DNA of 64,000 bases from the NCBI RefSeq assembly GCF_900142605.1, contig NZ_FRBL01000010.1, forward strand, positions 211,995 to 275,994, given 5' to 3'. Made by a program: the position numbers and the translations under genes. Origin of the DNA: Chitinophaga jiangningensis. GTDB lineage: Bacteria; Bacteroidota; Bacteroidia; Chitinophagales; Chitinophagaceae. Shown one piece after another: positions 42,215-50,784 of the stretch (position 1 is the stretch's first letter; each line of letters opens with the position of its first letter). Under the pieces are notes generated by a model. It was given only the letters and a program-made list of their open reading frames with translations, ran no database searches and had not been told where the DNA came from.

Positions 42215-43534
42215 ATGCGTAACCTTATATTTATCTGTTTGTGCATGCTGATGGCGCTTGGTGCAATCGCGCAAACCAGGAACTTCCGGGTGGTGAAGGT
42301 GCCCGCCGAAAATCCTTCAGGCCAGAAGCGTAAAGCAGTGGTAATTGGTATGAGCGATTATGATAAAGGCCGTAACCTGGATAATACCCTTAACGATGCC
42401 AATGATATGGCGGAAGTGCTTACCCGGCTGGGCTTTGAAGTAACGTTGCTCAAGAATAATGATTTACGAACCCTCCTTACCAACCTGACGGAATGGTATA
42501 ACACCATCGCCGATAATGATATGGCCGTATTTTATTACGCCGGCCATGGCATTGAAGTAAACGGTCAAAACTACCTGATTCCCGTGGGCGCTTCACTCAA
42601 CTCCGCTACCGACGCACAGTTTAATACCCTGAATGTAAACCAGGTGCTGGGAAATATGGATGAAAAGAAAGTACGTATGAAGCTGCTCATCCTCGATGCC
42701 TGCCGCGACAATCCCTTTTCGCGTAGCTGGACCAGGAGCAGTAGCAGCCCCGGACTCGCAACGATGTCGGCCCCGAAAGGCACCTACATCGCTTTTGCTG
42801 CCCTGCCCGGGTCCACCGCGCAGGACGGTGGCAATTACAATCTCCCCAATGGTGTATTTACCTACTATCTCAAACAGGAAATTGTAAAGCCCGGACTTAC
42901 CATCGACCAGGTGTTTAATAATGTAACCAACGATGTGGCCACCCTTACCAACGACTTACAAACGCCGTTTAAAAACAGCAGTATCCGGAGCGATTTTTAT
43001 TTTCTTCCTAAAAAAAATGAAGTGCCGCCTGTAGTGCCGGAAAAGAAATACTATTACTATGTAGATCAGCGCGGGAACAAGGGTACACAGCAGTTTGCCT
43101 CCTCTTCAGAGGCAGAGATTTATATGAAACGCAACCTGCTGTATGGGAAAATCTATTCCAACATGGGAGAAGTATTTGTGGTAGAGGAAACGCCCAACAA
43201 GCCTGCTGTAGATTATATTACGGTGACGCAAACGGACTACGGCAACAGGTCTACCCGCAACGGGCATATTTATATCCGCGAGTATATCGTGCGTAATTCG
43301 TCGCACTTTAAAATACAAACCAATGTGCGACTGCCCTATGGCTACTACCGTGATTGTAACAGTGATCCGGAGAACTTTGTGGAAGATGCCTATTGGGGAA
43401 AGGTGGTGATACTCCAGCCTGGCGGATCTGTCACCATTAAATTTGAAGAAGAGCTTAAAAGTATTAATTCCCCTGATAGAAGTAAATGTTCGGGAATATC
43501 AACCGTGCGGTATGTTTCAAGTTATGTCCGGTAA
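42215..43534 (+). CDS. Exported caspase-family (C14) peptidase
   Basis: 439 aa with signal peptide MRNLIFICLCMLMALGAIAQ. The p20-like caspase fold (about residues 38-270) has KAVVIGMSDYD, the catalytic His111 in YYAGHGIEVNGQNYLIP and Cys163 in LLILDACRDNPFSRS, so both active-site residues are present. The remaining 170 residues are a beta-rich domain (YYYYVDQRGNKGTQQF and YITVTQTDYGNRSTR) of unknown type. The signal peptide places it outside the cytoplasm, unusual for caspase homologues. It overlaps the CHASE2 gene downstream and follows the C1 peptidase gene by 9 bp. Confidence 0.92.
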   Translation: MRNLIFICLCMLMALGAIAQTRNFRVVKVPAENPSGQKRKAVVIGMSDYDKGRNLDNTLNDANDMAEVLTRLGFEVTLLKNNDLRTLLTNLTEWYNTIADNDMAVFYYAGHGIEVNGQNYLIPVGASLNSATDAQFNTLNVNQVLGNMDEKKVRMKLLILDACRDNPFSRSWTRSSSSPGLATMSAPKGTYIAFAALPGSTAQDGGNYNLPNGVFTYYLKQEIVKPGLTIDQVFNNVTNDVATLTNDLQTPFKNSSIRSDFYFLPKKNEVPPVVPEKKYYYYVDQRGNKGTQQFASSSEAEIYMKRNLLYGKIYSNMGEVFVVEETPNKPAVDYITVTQTDYGNRSTRNGHIYIREYIVRNSSHFKIQTNVRLPYGYYRDCNSDPENFVEDAYWGKVVILQPGGSVTIKFEEELKSINSPDRSKCSGISTVRYVSSYVR

Positions 43535-44729
43535 AGCATTCCGGTTTTTTGGTCACCTGAAGCTGCACGTCTATACAATGCTGCTGATAGCGGTCACCTT
43601 TGTTTGGATGGCATTGCCATACAATAATGGGCTGGATATGGCGGTGCACAAATGGACGCAGTTAATTAAAATTGCCGGGCCGGAAAAGGAAAAGTCATCA
43701 CCGGATTCCGTTATTTTTATTGATGTGTCGGCGTCAAAATACCTGGTGCCACTCAATATGGACAGCACAGAAAATGAGGTGATCACCAACCGGAAATATC
43801 TCGCGCAACTTTTTCAGTATATCGCGGCACATCAATGCCGGGTGCGGTATATCCTTACAGACGTGGTGTTTGACACCCCTACGCCCGACGATAGTGCGCT
43901 CCTGGTCAGTATCCAGGCACTAGGAAATAAGTTGCTTGCAGTTAACAGTTATGTAGCGGATACATTGCAGCAGAATATATTAGGTGTGCGTGCGGCTACT
44001 GCTACCATGCGACTGCAATCCGGTGCTATTTATAAAATTCCTTTTACCGGCAGCAGGGGAGATACGATGGTGCCTTTAAAAATCTACCTCGATGTACATC
44101 CCGATGGGGCCGTTGTTCATCGGTTTTATACCCGCTTTCAGCAGGCGGGTATTGCCTTTAATACGCAGATACCTGAAATGTATTTACGGGCACACGATTT
44201 CACGGAGGGGAACTATCCCAAAGTCAGTTTGGGAGAACTCGTGGCGCTGATGAATATTTCCCCTGAGCTGTTTGATTTGTATCTGAAAAACAGGTATATC
44301 CTGGTGGGAGATTTTAAAAACGATCTGCATGAAACTTACCTGAATACTCAACCGGGTACACTGATACTTTTTAATGCGTTCTGGCAGTTGGAATCGCGGC
44401 GTCAGATAATAAGTGTATGGTATCTGCTGGTGCTGTATCTTTTTATTTACGTGGTGGTGTGGCTGCAATGGCGGCGAAAATCCTTTATCTATAATATTGC
44501 ACTTAAACCTATGTATTTCCAGGCATTTGACCTGCCTTTCAATATTATTTCCGTTAGTTTGTTACTGATTGTATTTACCGTTTTATCAGCGTTGGTGTTT
44601 CATGTCAACATCAGTATTTTTCACCTGATTGTTATTTTTTCGCTGGTGGATATCTGGCAGTTGATAGCCGGTAAGCTGGACCGTAAAAGTTCGCGCTGGG
44701 GTATTGCTATTAAGGTAATAGAGAGATAA
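43512..44729 (+). CDS. CHASE2 domain membrane protein without output domain
   Basis: The start is either ATG 43512 (405 aa, used here) or ATG 43524; both overlap the caspase gene, as expected for translational coupling. One transmembrane helix (HVYTMLLIAVTFVWMALPYN) is followed by a periplasmic CHASE2 sensor of about 290 residues: DSVIFIDVSASKYLVPLN, YILTDVVFDTPTPDDSALL and NRYILVGDFKNDLHETYLN. About three closing helices follow (SVWYLLVLYLFIYVVVWL, NIISVSLLLIVFTVLSALVF, FHLIVIFSLVDIW). CHASE2 usually feeds a kinase or cyclase; none is fused here. The sensor faces the same compartment as the exported caspase and C1 peptidase, suggesting they work together. Confidence 0.87.
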   Translation: MFQVMSGKAFRFFGHLKLHVYTMLLIAVTFVWMALPYNNGLDMAVHKWTQLIKIAGPEKEKSSPDSVIFIDVSASKYLVPLNMDSTENEVITNRKYLAQLFQYIAAHQCRVRYILTDVVFDTPTPDDSALLVSIQALGNKLLAVNSYVADTLQQNILGVRAATATMRLQSGAIYKIPFTGSRGDTMVPLKIYLDVHPDGAVVHRFYTRFQQAGIAFNTQIPEMYLRAHDFTEGNYPKVSLGELVALMNISPELFDLYLKNRYILVGDFKNDLHETYLNTQPGTLILFNAFWQLESRRQIISVWYLLVLYLFIYVVVWLQWRRKSFIYNIALKPMYFQAFDLPFNIISVSLLLIVFTVLSALVFHVNISIFHLIVIFSLVDIWQLIAGKLDRKSSRWGIAIKVIER

Positions 44730-44764
44730 GAATGTCATTACTAAATATGGTACCGGTAAATAAA

Positions 44765-44883
44765 CAGGAGTGCCTGGAAGGGGCGCTCCTGTACATCCAC
44801 TCTTAGGCTGCTGGTACGGCCATACGTACTTCTACAACTGCACCATATTTAACAATCGGGCAAGCCTTCGCAATTTCAACGGC
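44765..44883 (-). pseudogene. Truncated YCII-family gene remnant with terminator hairpin (left copy of direct repeat)
   Basis: This 119-bp segment matches 49557-49675 at 117 positions (differences at 44771 and 44806). On the minus strand it encodes the last 26 or so codons and stop of the intact YCII gene; the difference at 44806 is a synonymous GCC/GCT. The coding match ends abruptly at 44883, inside the gene. It includes the hairpin 44765-44791, which now sits behind the CHASE2 gene and probably terminates its operon. Confidence 0.85.
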
Positions 44884-44899
44884 AAATTATAAAAAACGA

Positions 44900-44935
44900 A
44901 GGCGAAGCCTCACCCGGCCGGGTGAGGCTTCGCCT
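44900..44935. repeat. 36-bp perfect palindrome
   Basis: AGGCGAAGCCTCACCCGG (44900-44917) is followed directly by its exact reverse complement (44918-44935). It lies just inside the left copy of the YCII repeat, in the 434-bp gap before the barrel-like gene. Apart from the remnant, this palindrome and the promoter at 45052, I see nothing else in that gap. Confidence 0.75.
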
Positions 44936-45051
44936 CGTTAGCAGAGTGGAAATGTGTCTTTCGTGTGAACCTGTGACACTGAGACACTTGTGTACGTATC
45001 GTACCTGTTTAGTCAGGTTTTAAAAAACTATAAAGAGGGTTAAAACACCTG

Positions 45052-45081
45052 TTGTATTATCCAAACATCCTGTTATATTTG
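45052..45081 (+). promoter_or_regulatory. Complete Bacteroidota promoter for the 45164 operon
   Basis: TTG (45052-45054), 19 bp, TATATTTG (45074-45081): an exact fit to the -33/-7 consensus of Bacteroidota housekeeping promoters. The leader to the ATG at 45164 is about 75 bp. It makes the three-gene block its own transcription unit. Confidence 0.7.
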
Positions 45082-45163
45082 TCGCGTATTTTTACTCCCG
45101 GAAAAAATTACCTTGAAATAATTAACAACCAAAAAATAATATCCCCGAATCAATTAGTAATCC

Positions 45164-47572
45164 ATGAGAAAATTCTGTCCTGTACCGTTGCTAATGCTGG
45201 TAGCTTTGCTGCTGGCTAATTCTGGCAAAGCCCAACAAGTAAAGTTTGATAAGAACAGCGTGGTGAACACGTTAAACTATGAAACCCAGGATTTCCGTAA
45301 GAAGCCTGATCGTAAATGTCATTTTTTGTCATTTAAACGTGATACTGCGCGAGTTAACTGGAGAGCAGAAAAAAGAGACTGGAACAAAAACAAGCCTGTA
45401 CGTTTGGATTCCATTCCTGCTGTTTCTAGCCAAGACACGGTTATTAAAGCTGAAATCAGGAGGGAGATGTTAAAAAAGATAGATACGGCTATTGCCAGTT
45501 TGGATCCATCGAGGGAGTTGTACCTGTTTTTGAAAGGATATTATGGTGATCATGCTCCGGCTGACTTAAAGCAACAGCTGGGGAGTGTTCGAAGCTTTCT
45601 TGCAGGCAATCAACCGGGTGTAAATGCATCCCATAAAAGGATGCTGGATAGTATGCCGGGTTTCATTAATAAATATTTGTTCACAGAGTCAGCCCCTGTA
45701 TTTACATTGTCCGGGCCTGAGAAACAAGAAGGATTTATAACGCGTATACTTTCTCGTACCTATCCGGATAATAAGTTCCTGATTGATTTTTATAACCACA
45801 CTTCAGCACATGCGAGCGTCTATGAGCTTACGGCAGATAAGTTGGCCGCCTTTGCCGCTGCCCTGGATTCCTTCGCCCAAAAGTCAGTGCGCGTAAGGGA
45901 TACTATGAATGCGGCAAAAGACACTGCCTCCGTCAGGATTGCATTGGATGCGATGCAGCGGTTTCATAATGAGTTACAAGCCTGTGAGGGCTATCAATAC
46001 TTAAAAGATTCGTCAAAAAAGAACTGGTTGTATAGCTGGTCCTGGTTGCATAGTGATCAGTTGATGATTAATCCGCTGGAATTTACTACTGAGAGCAACT
46101 ACAAAAACCATCCCCTTGCCGATGACCGCGCGCAGGATTTTGACCAATACATTGATTCTTTAATTGCAAGGTATAAACGTTATGATACTAGCGGCCGTGT
46201 GGAAGATTTTAAGAAAATTCTTGCCATGAAAAAAAGCGGATCTGATTTGTTTAATCAAAAGGAAAAGATCAAGCAGCTGACAGATGAGAATAACGCTAAA
46301 ATGGCGAAGTTTACACTTACCGGCAGAAATCTCAATGAGATAAAGTTACCGGAGAAAACGGCGTTTTATCTATACTCCACCAGTAAGGATTTTAAAAGTA
46401 ATAACAATTCGGATAAATATTTAACGAGAACTGTTACGGAAGGTGAAAGCAAAACGGTTGTGCTGTTAAACGTGCCTGCGGGCCAGAAATCAGGGCTGTT
46501 GGAAAATATCTCTGAGTCCCCCGACCAATCAGCCATCGGGAAGCTTGTGGATACACTGGCTGGTTCTGCTGTGCAGATATTCTCCTATGCGTCACAGTAT
46601 GGAGCCGCAGGAGCAGTATTGTCAGCGCTCACAACATTGCCTAAAGTAGCACCAGTAAAATTCAGTAATAATTCAAATGCATTTATGGTGTCAGATCGTA
46701 GTGTCTTTGAAGAATTTAAAGCGAAGGTGCCACCTTTACATAGAGATGCGGAATTACTGAATAAAACAAACCAAAAATTTATCCTGAAACAGAAAAATAC
46801 AAATGAACAGTATATCAAGGATTCTGCACAAAAAAGCCTTATCCAGGAAATGTTTAGCTCCTACATGGATGATCTGACACAAAAATATACAGCTCGTTTC
46901 CCTAGTGATAGCCTCCAGGCACTTTATCTAAGCCGAATGCTGGCTAATGCTACCCTGGTACCCAAAAAACTGGATACCGCATTTACGAAAGAACCATTAT
47001 TAACTACCGGCGTTTTTGAAACATCCACATCCAATAAATCTAATACAGAAATTATTACCCCTTATTACACCAAGGCGGAGGATGATACTGTTAAACTGAA
47101 GTCTTTCGAGTATGAAAGAGGTAAGCATCATCGTTTCCAGTTGAGCGCAGGACTTGCCTATACCGCCCAGCACCTGGTACAGTCCACTGCCAAACAGGAA
47201 AATGGACAAATAACCATCAGTAATCAGTCACAGCAATATCAACTCGGAATCGGGTTGCACATTCACCTCGGGAAAGGTCTCGTGCTAAAAGATGAGCGGT
47301 TTGCGGGCAAATTCCTGGAACGATCTTCTGTATATGTAGGCATTGGCATTCCGGAGCCATTGGGTAATCTCTACCTGGGTTATAGCTATGACTTCTTTCC
47401 AGGGTTAAAATCAATTGTGGGAGCACATTTCTATAGACAAAATCAGTATGAAATCCTCAACAATGTGATTGTAGAAGAAAGGTTGGAATACAGAATGGCA
47501 TTGCCATTTTTTGCGATCCAGGTAGATCCCGCAGGGTTATTAAAGGCATTGAACGTAATTAAATCGAATTAA
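45164..47572 (+). CDS. Exported protein with barrel-like C-terminus, unknown family
   Basis: 802 aa with signal peptide MRKFCPVPLLMLVALLLANSGKA. Residues 25-370 are largely helical and charged (QKEKIKQLTDENNAKMAKF near the end); residues about 370-480 look beta-rich. The last 150 residues alternate amphipathic strands: RFQLSAGLAYTAQHL, YQLGIGLHIHLGKG, SSVYVGIGIPEPLGNLYLGY and GAHFYRQNQYEIL. This is the pattern of outer-membrane beta strands seen in Bacteroidota. No known family is recognised. Codon and base use are visibly more A+T-rich than the genes before 44.7 kb. It leads a three-gene operon. Confidence 0.7.
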   Translation: MRKFCPVPLLMLVALLLANSGKAQQVKFDKNSVVNTLNYETQDFRKKPDRKCHFLSFKRDTARVNWRAEKRDWNKNKPVRLDSIPAVSSQDTVIKAEIRREMLKKIDTAIASLDPSRELYLFLKGYYGDHAPADLKQQLGSVRSFLAGNQPGVNASHKRMLDSMPGFINKYLFTESAPVFTLSGPEKQEGFITRILSRTYPDNKFLIDFYNHTSAHASVYELTADKLAAFAAALDSFAQKSVRVRDTMNAAKDTASVRIALDAMQRFHNELQACEGYQYLKDSSKKNWLYSWSWLHSDQLMINPLEFTTESNYKNHPLADDRAQDFDQYIDSLIARYKRYDTSGRVEDFKKILAMKKSGSDLFNQKEKIKQLTDENNAKMAKFTLTGRNLNEIKLPEKTAFYLYSTSKDFKSNNNSDKYLTRTVTEGESKTVVLLNVPAGQKSGLLENISESPDQSAIGKLVDTLAGSAVQIFSYASQYGAAGAVLSALTTLPKVAPVKFSNNSNAFMVSDRSVFEEFKAKVPPLHRDAELLNKTNQKFILKQKNTNEQYIKDSAQKSLIQEMFSSYMDDLTQKYTARFPSDSLQALYLSRMLANATLVPKKLDTAFTKEPLLTTGVFETSTSNKSNTEIITPYYTKAEDDTVKLKSFEYERGKHHRFQLSAGLAYTAQHLVQSTAKQENGQITISNQSQQYQLGIGLHIHLGKGLVLKDERFAGKFLERSSVYVGIGIPEPLGNLYLGYSYDFFPGLKSIVGAHFYRQNQYEILNNVIVEERLEYRMALPFFAIQVDPAGLLKALNVIKSN

Positions 47573-47574
47573 AC

Positions 47575-48252
47575 ATGTGTAAAAAAAATACTCCACTGCT
47601 GCTTGTAGCAGTTTTGATATATACGATAGTATCTTCCTGTACAAAAACAGATAAAAAGCTATACCTGCGGGGAAGATTGTTTGTGTCGGACGAAATTCTG
47701 CTGGGAAAAAAGGATCTTCCGCTGGCTCAAAAACGGGTATTGCTGGTAGATAATGAAAATGATTCCCTAAACTTTCTCTATAGCGATACCACTGATATAG
47801 AAGGTTATTTTCTTTTTAATCTGCTAAATGATAATAAGGACCATTACACCGTGCGATTTACTGATACCATTAATGGCTATCGGTATTTTGGCTCACAGCC
47901 GGTTGCCAGGGGAGAAGAAAATATCCTCCTCACAATTCGACTGGATAATTCTACTTTGAACTATATCAAGATTAGCAGCCAGGATACTGCCGGCGGAGGA
48001 ATTCCCAATGCAAAAGTTTCTTTCTTTACCAGCTCCGTACTGGCACAATTAGGCGATACCACTGCCGCCACATTAGTAGGTACTGCGGATGGCTATGGAG
48101 ATTTTGTTACCTATAAGCTAAAGCCAGGAACATATTATGTGAATAGCCAGAAGAGTGTGGATACAATGAAATTTGAGAAACTGGCGCAGGAGGTGCAAAT
48201 AGAACGTGGCAAACCAATTATCAGTATACTACAATTAACCAGAATAAAATAG
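47575..48252 (+). CDS. Lipoprotein with carboxypeptidase-regulatory-like Ig repeats
   Basis: 225 aa. MCKKNTPLLLVAVLIYTIVSSC ends in a lipobox with Cys at residue 22. Two beta-sandwich units follow, each with the KVxxxxxxxDxxGYFxF-type layout: LPLAQKRVLLVDNENDS with TDIEGYFLFNLLND, and GIPNAKVSFFTSS with DGYGDFVTYKLKPGTYYV. These resemble CarboxypepD_reg/SdrD-B-like modules common in Bacteroidota surface proteins. The gene begins 2 bp after the barrel-like gene ends and 6 bp before the metalloprotease gene, so the three are cotranscribed. Confidence 0.72.
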   Translation: MCKKNTPLLLVAVLIYTIVSSCTKTDKKLYLRGRLFVSDEILLGKKDLPLAQKRVLLVDNENDSLNFLYSDTTDIEGYFLFNLLNDNKDHYTVRFTDTINGYRYFGSQPVARGEENILLTIRLDNSTLNYIKISSQDTAGGGIPNAKVSFFTSSVLAQLGDTTAATLVGTADGYGDFVTYKLKPGTYYVNSQKSVDTMKFEKLAQEVQIERGKPIISILQLTRIK

Positions 48253-48258
48253 ACAGTA

Positions 48259-49551
48259 ATGAAAAGTGTAATCAGTTTTTTACTCGTCTTGATATTGTGG
48301 ATTGGTAAATCGCGAGCCCAAATGCATTGCTGTGCAGCAGAATTTACAACGGACGTTCAGCATTTATTCCCACGCCTCAATGATCACGAAACCCTTCAAA
48401 AACTTAAGTTTTCGATTCAGAATTCTATTGGAACACCGCAAGTCAAAGAGATCAGAGTACCGGTGGTTTTCCATATCATCATTTCAGATCCGTCAACAAT
48501 TACGATGGATTTAATCAATTCACAAATTGAAGTCTTAAACGAGGACTTCTCCGGGAAAAACCCTGATATCTCACAAGTTCCGGATTGTTTTAAAAAAGAT
48601 CTTGCGGGAGATACTAAAATCAGATTTTATTTAAAGGATGTTAAGACGAGGGCAACGCCGCAGACTTTTATTATTGGAAATCTTTCTTCGGGCAAAACCA
48701 GGACTGAAATCACTGATCCGATCCGGACTTATAGCACAGGTGGTCTTGACGCTATCAGTCCCGCCACGATCCTTAACATTTGGGTAGGGAATATAAAAAT
48801 GAGTGGTGAATTTGGGGAAGAAGAAGAGTTACAAGGTTATGCTTTGATGCCACCAGCACCACTAAATCTATCCGGTGTGGTGATTAATGCCAGGAATTTT
48901 GGCCGCCTGTATAGTGTGAATAATAATTACAACCTTGGAAGGGTATGTACGCATGAAGTTGGTCACTATTTTGGCTTGCAGCACATTTTTGGAGATGTAT
49001 CCACCTGTACGGATGATAACATTGATGATACTCCGATACAATATGATGCAAATGTAGTTTGTCGAACTGGTACTTATGCTTCCTGCAAAAATGATGGCGA
49101 TATGTACATGAATTATATGGACTACACGCCGGATGCCTGCAAGTACATGTTCACAAAAGGGCAAGCCCAAAAAATGCATCAGGTAATCTCCGCTTTCTAC
49201 CCATTCTATCTGATATGGGATAAAAATGCGCCCTGGAATCTGGAAATGCTGCAAGAATTGATTTATGTAAAGAATATATCACAGTATCAGAACAAAGCAG
49301 TTGTAGAATTCAGTACCAGTCATCCAGGAGATATAACGGACATCTATATACGAAAATTAAGTGATGGCTCCTGGCAGTTGCACCACACTGCTGATAGTAG
49401 TTTCAACGCACAAGGGCTTGAACCGGGTGAAATATATGAGATAAAACTCAAGTCTGGAAAAAATAATGAAGGTTTCAAGGATTTTCCTTCTACATACTTT
49501 CTCACGGAAGCAGCTAAATTTACAGACGGACATCAAATGGAAATAAATTAA
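48259..49551 (+). CDS. Secreted M43 (pappalysin/cytophagalysin) metalloprotease
   Basis: 430 aa with signal peptide MKSVISFLLVLILWIGKSRA. The zinc site HEVGHYFGLQH spans residues 232-242 (His232, Glu233, His236, His242). It is followed by the calcium-loop region IFGDVSTCTDDNIDDTP and the Met-turn DMYMNYMDYTPDACKYMFT, all diagnostic of M43B. A short C-terminal domain after the catalytic unit (VEFSTSHPGDITDIYIRKL) may be Ig-like. It is the last gene of the A+T-rich operon and ends 5 bp before the right copy of the YCII repeat, whose hairpin is its probable terminator. Confidence 0.93.
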   Translation: MKSVISFLLVLILWIGKSRAQMHCCAAEFTTDVQHLFPRLNDHETLQKLKFSIQNSIGTPQVKEIRVPVVFHIIISDPSTITMDLINSQIEVLNEDFSGKNPDISQVPDCFKKDLAGDTKIRFYLKDVKTRATPQTFIIGNLSSGKTRTEITDPIRTYSTGGLDAISPATILNIWVGNIKMSGEFGEEEELQGYALMPPAPLNLSGVVINARNFGRLYSVNNNYNLGRVCTHEVGHYFGLQHIFGDVSTCTDDNIDDTPIQYDANVVCRTGTYASCKNDGDMYMNYMDYTPDACKYMFTKGQAQKMHQVISAFYPFYLIWDKNAPWNLEMLQELIYVKNISQYQNKAVVEFSTSHPGDITDIYIRKLSDGSWQLHHTADSSFNAQGLEPGEIYEIKLKSGKNNEGFKDFPSTYFLTEAAKFTDGHQMEIN

Positions 49552-49556
49552 AAAAT

Positions 49557-49583
49557 CAGGAGCGCCTGGAAGGGGCGCTCCTG
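49557..49583. terminator. Terminator hairpin shared by the M43 and YCII genes
   Basis: CAGGAGCGCC (49557-49566) pairs with GGCGCTCCTG (49574-49583). It sits between the convergent M43 and YCII stops. A near-identical copy lies at 44765-44791 behind the CHASE2 gene. Confidence 0.75.
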
Positions 49584-49594
49584 TACATCCACTC

Positions 49595-49942
49595 TTAAGC
49601 TGCTGGTACGGCCATACGTACTTCTACAACTGCACCATATTTAACAATCGGGCAAGCCTTCGCAATTTCAACGGCTTCTTCATAATCTTTCGCCTTGATC
49701 AGGAATAATCCGCCGATGGAGGTGTTGCCTTCAACATAAGGGCCATGATGTGTTTTCTTGCCATGACTGATCACCCTTCCGTCTACATCCCATCTTTTAA
49801 CCGGTGCTACCAGTTTATTCTGCGCAGCGAGGCCGGCGATCCATTCCTGGTAAGGTTGCATGGCTTCTTTCATTTGTTCCGGGGTTGGAACAGGGCTTTT
49901 GCTGGTCAAATCTCTGTGGATTGCAATCAAAAATTCATTCAT
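49595..49942 (-). CDS. YCII-related domain protein, intact copy
   Basis: 115 aa. The YCII fold is shown by MNEFLIAIHRDLTSKSP, RWDVDGRVISHGKKTHHGPY, GGLFLIKAKDYEEAVEIAKAC and KYGAVVEVRMA. Family members are small cytosolic proteins with conserved His/Asp, some enzymatic (dechlorination, muconolactone-type chemistry), most unknown. It is the last gene of a minus-strand operon with an alpha/beta hydrolase, a Rossmann-fold protein and a lipase. Its 3' 80 bases recur at 44.8 kb. Confidence 0.92.
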   Translation of the reverse strand: MNEFLIAIHRDLTSKSPVPTPEQMKEAMQPYQEWIAGLAAQNKLVAPVKRWDVDGRVISHGKKTHHGPYVEGNTSIGGLFLIKAKDYEEAVEIAKACPIVKYGAVVEVRMAVPAA

Positions 49943-49985
49943 TTTTTCTGGTTTTTTGTAATTATTAGTTAGTGTTTGTATTTGG

Positions 49986-50747
49986 TTATAATTGCTGACT
50001 GGCAGTTGCTATGAATTCAGCCACACGCCTAGGTTGTGATACCATTGGGATATGGCTGGATTTCAACTCCAGTGTTTTAGCCCTGATCATTTTCGCTTCT
50101 GCTCTTGCCAGGGCAGGTGGTACCATGTAGTCTTCCAGGCCTATGATAGCCCAGGAGGGTTTGTTTTTCCAGGCAGGGTTGGTAACTTTTTCGGTGGTAG
50201 CGCGGGTAGCCCATGGCACCTGGGTGGCATATACTATTTTACGTTCTTCCAGTGGTAAGTCCTGCGCAAAATATTCCCGGATACCTTTAGGACTGAGCGA
50301 GAGGAAACCTTCTGCATCGGGTCTGAATTCCGCACCTCCCGGAGCAGGGTAGGGAGTGGTCACATCCACTGCCGACTGATTTTCATCCGGCACTAACGCA
50401 CACACATACACGAGGCCTACTACCTTAGGATCGTTACCTGCGGCACTAACCACCATGCCGCCGTAAGAGTGGCCCACGAGGAGTACCGGGCCATCCATCA
50501 GCGCAATAGCTCTTTTAGTGGCCGCAACGTCGTCTGTTAACGAGGTGAGCGGATTTTGAACGGCTACCACATTGTAGCCTTTTGCCTGCAGGAGCGCGAT
50601 TACTTTTGCCCAGCTGGAGCCGTCGGCAAATGCGCCGTGCACCAACACGATATTTTTGATCTTGTTGGGTTGCACCTGTGCGGTGGCGGTCAGAAACAGA
50701 AAAGATAACAGTAATAAGGCGGAGCTTATTTTTTTTATTGGAGTCAT
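49986..50747 (-). CDS. Exported alpha/beta hydrolase
   Basis: The ATG at 50747 (253 aa) gives signal peptide MTPIKKISSALLLLSFLFLTATA; the longer frame adds unrelated residues upstream. The alpha/beta hydrolase core has IVLVHGAFADGSSWAKV (oxyanion HG), the nucleophile elbow GHSYGGMVVSAAG, and a late His in LKSSHIPMVSQP. This is close to the esterase family that includes salicylate-ester and hydroxynitrile-type hydrolases. It sits 37 bp after the Rossmann-fold gene and 43 bp before YCII in one operon. The substrate is unknown. Confidence 0.88.
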   Translation of the reverse strand: MTPIKKISSALLLLSFLFLTATAQVQPNKIKNIVLVHGAFADGSSWAKVIALLQAKGYNVVAVQNPLTSLTDDVAATKRAIALMDGPVLLVGHSYGGMVVSAAGNDPKVVGLVYVCALVPDENQSAVDVTTPYPAPGGAEFRPDAEGFLSLSPKGIREYFAQDLPLEERKIVYATQVPWATRATTEKVTNPAWKNKPSWAIIGLEDYMVPPALARAEAKMIRAKTLELKSSHIPMVSQPRRVAEFIATASQQL

Positions 50748-50784
50748 AATAAGTGGTTTTAAATATGAGGATGAAAAACTGAGG

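Noticed and set aside
44765..44883. A functional second YCII gene
   Set aside because: Only the last quarter of the coding sequence is present and no start lies upstream on the minus strand.
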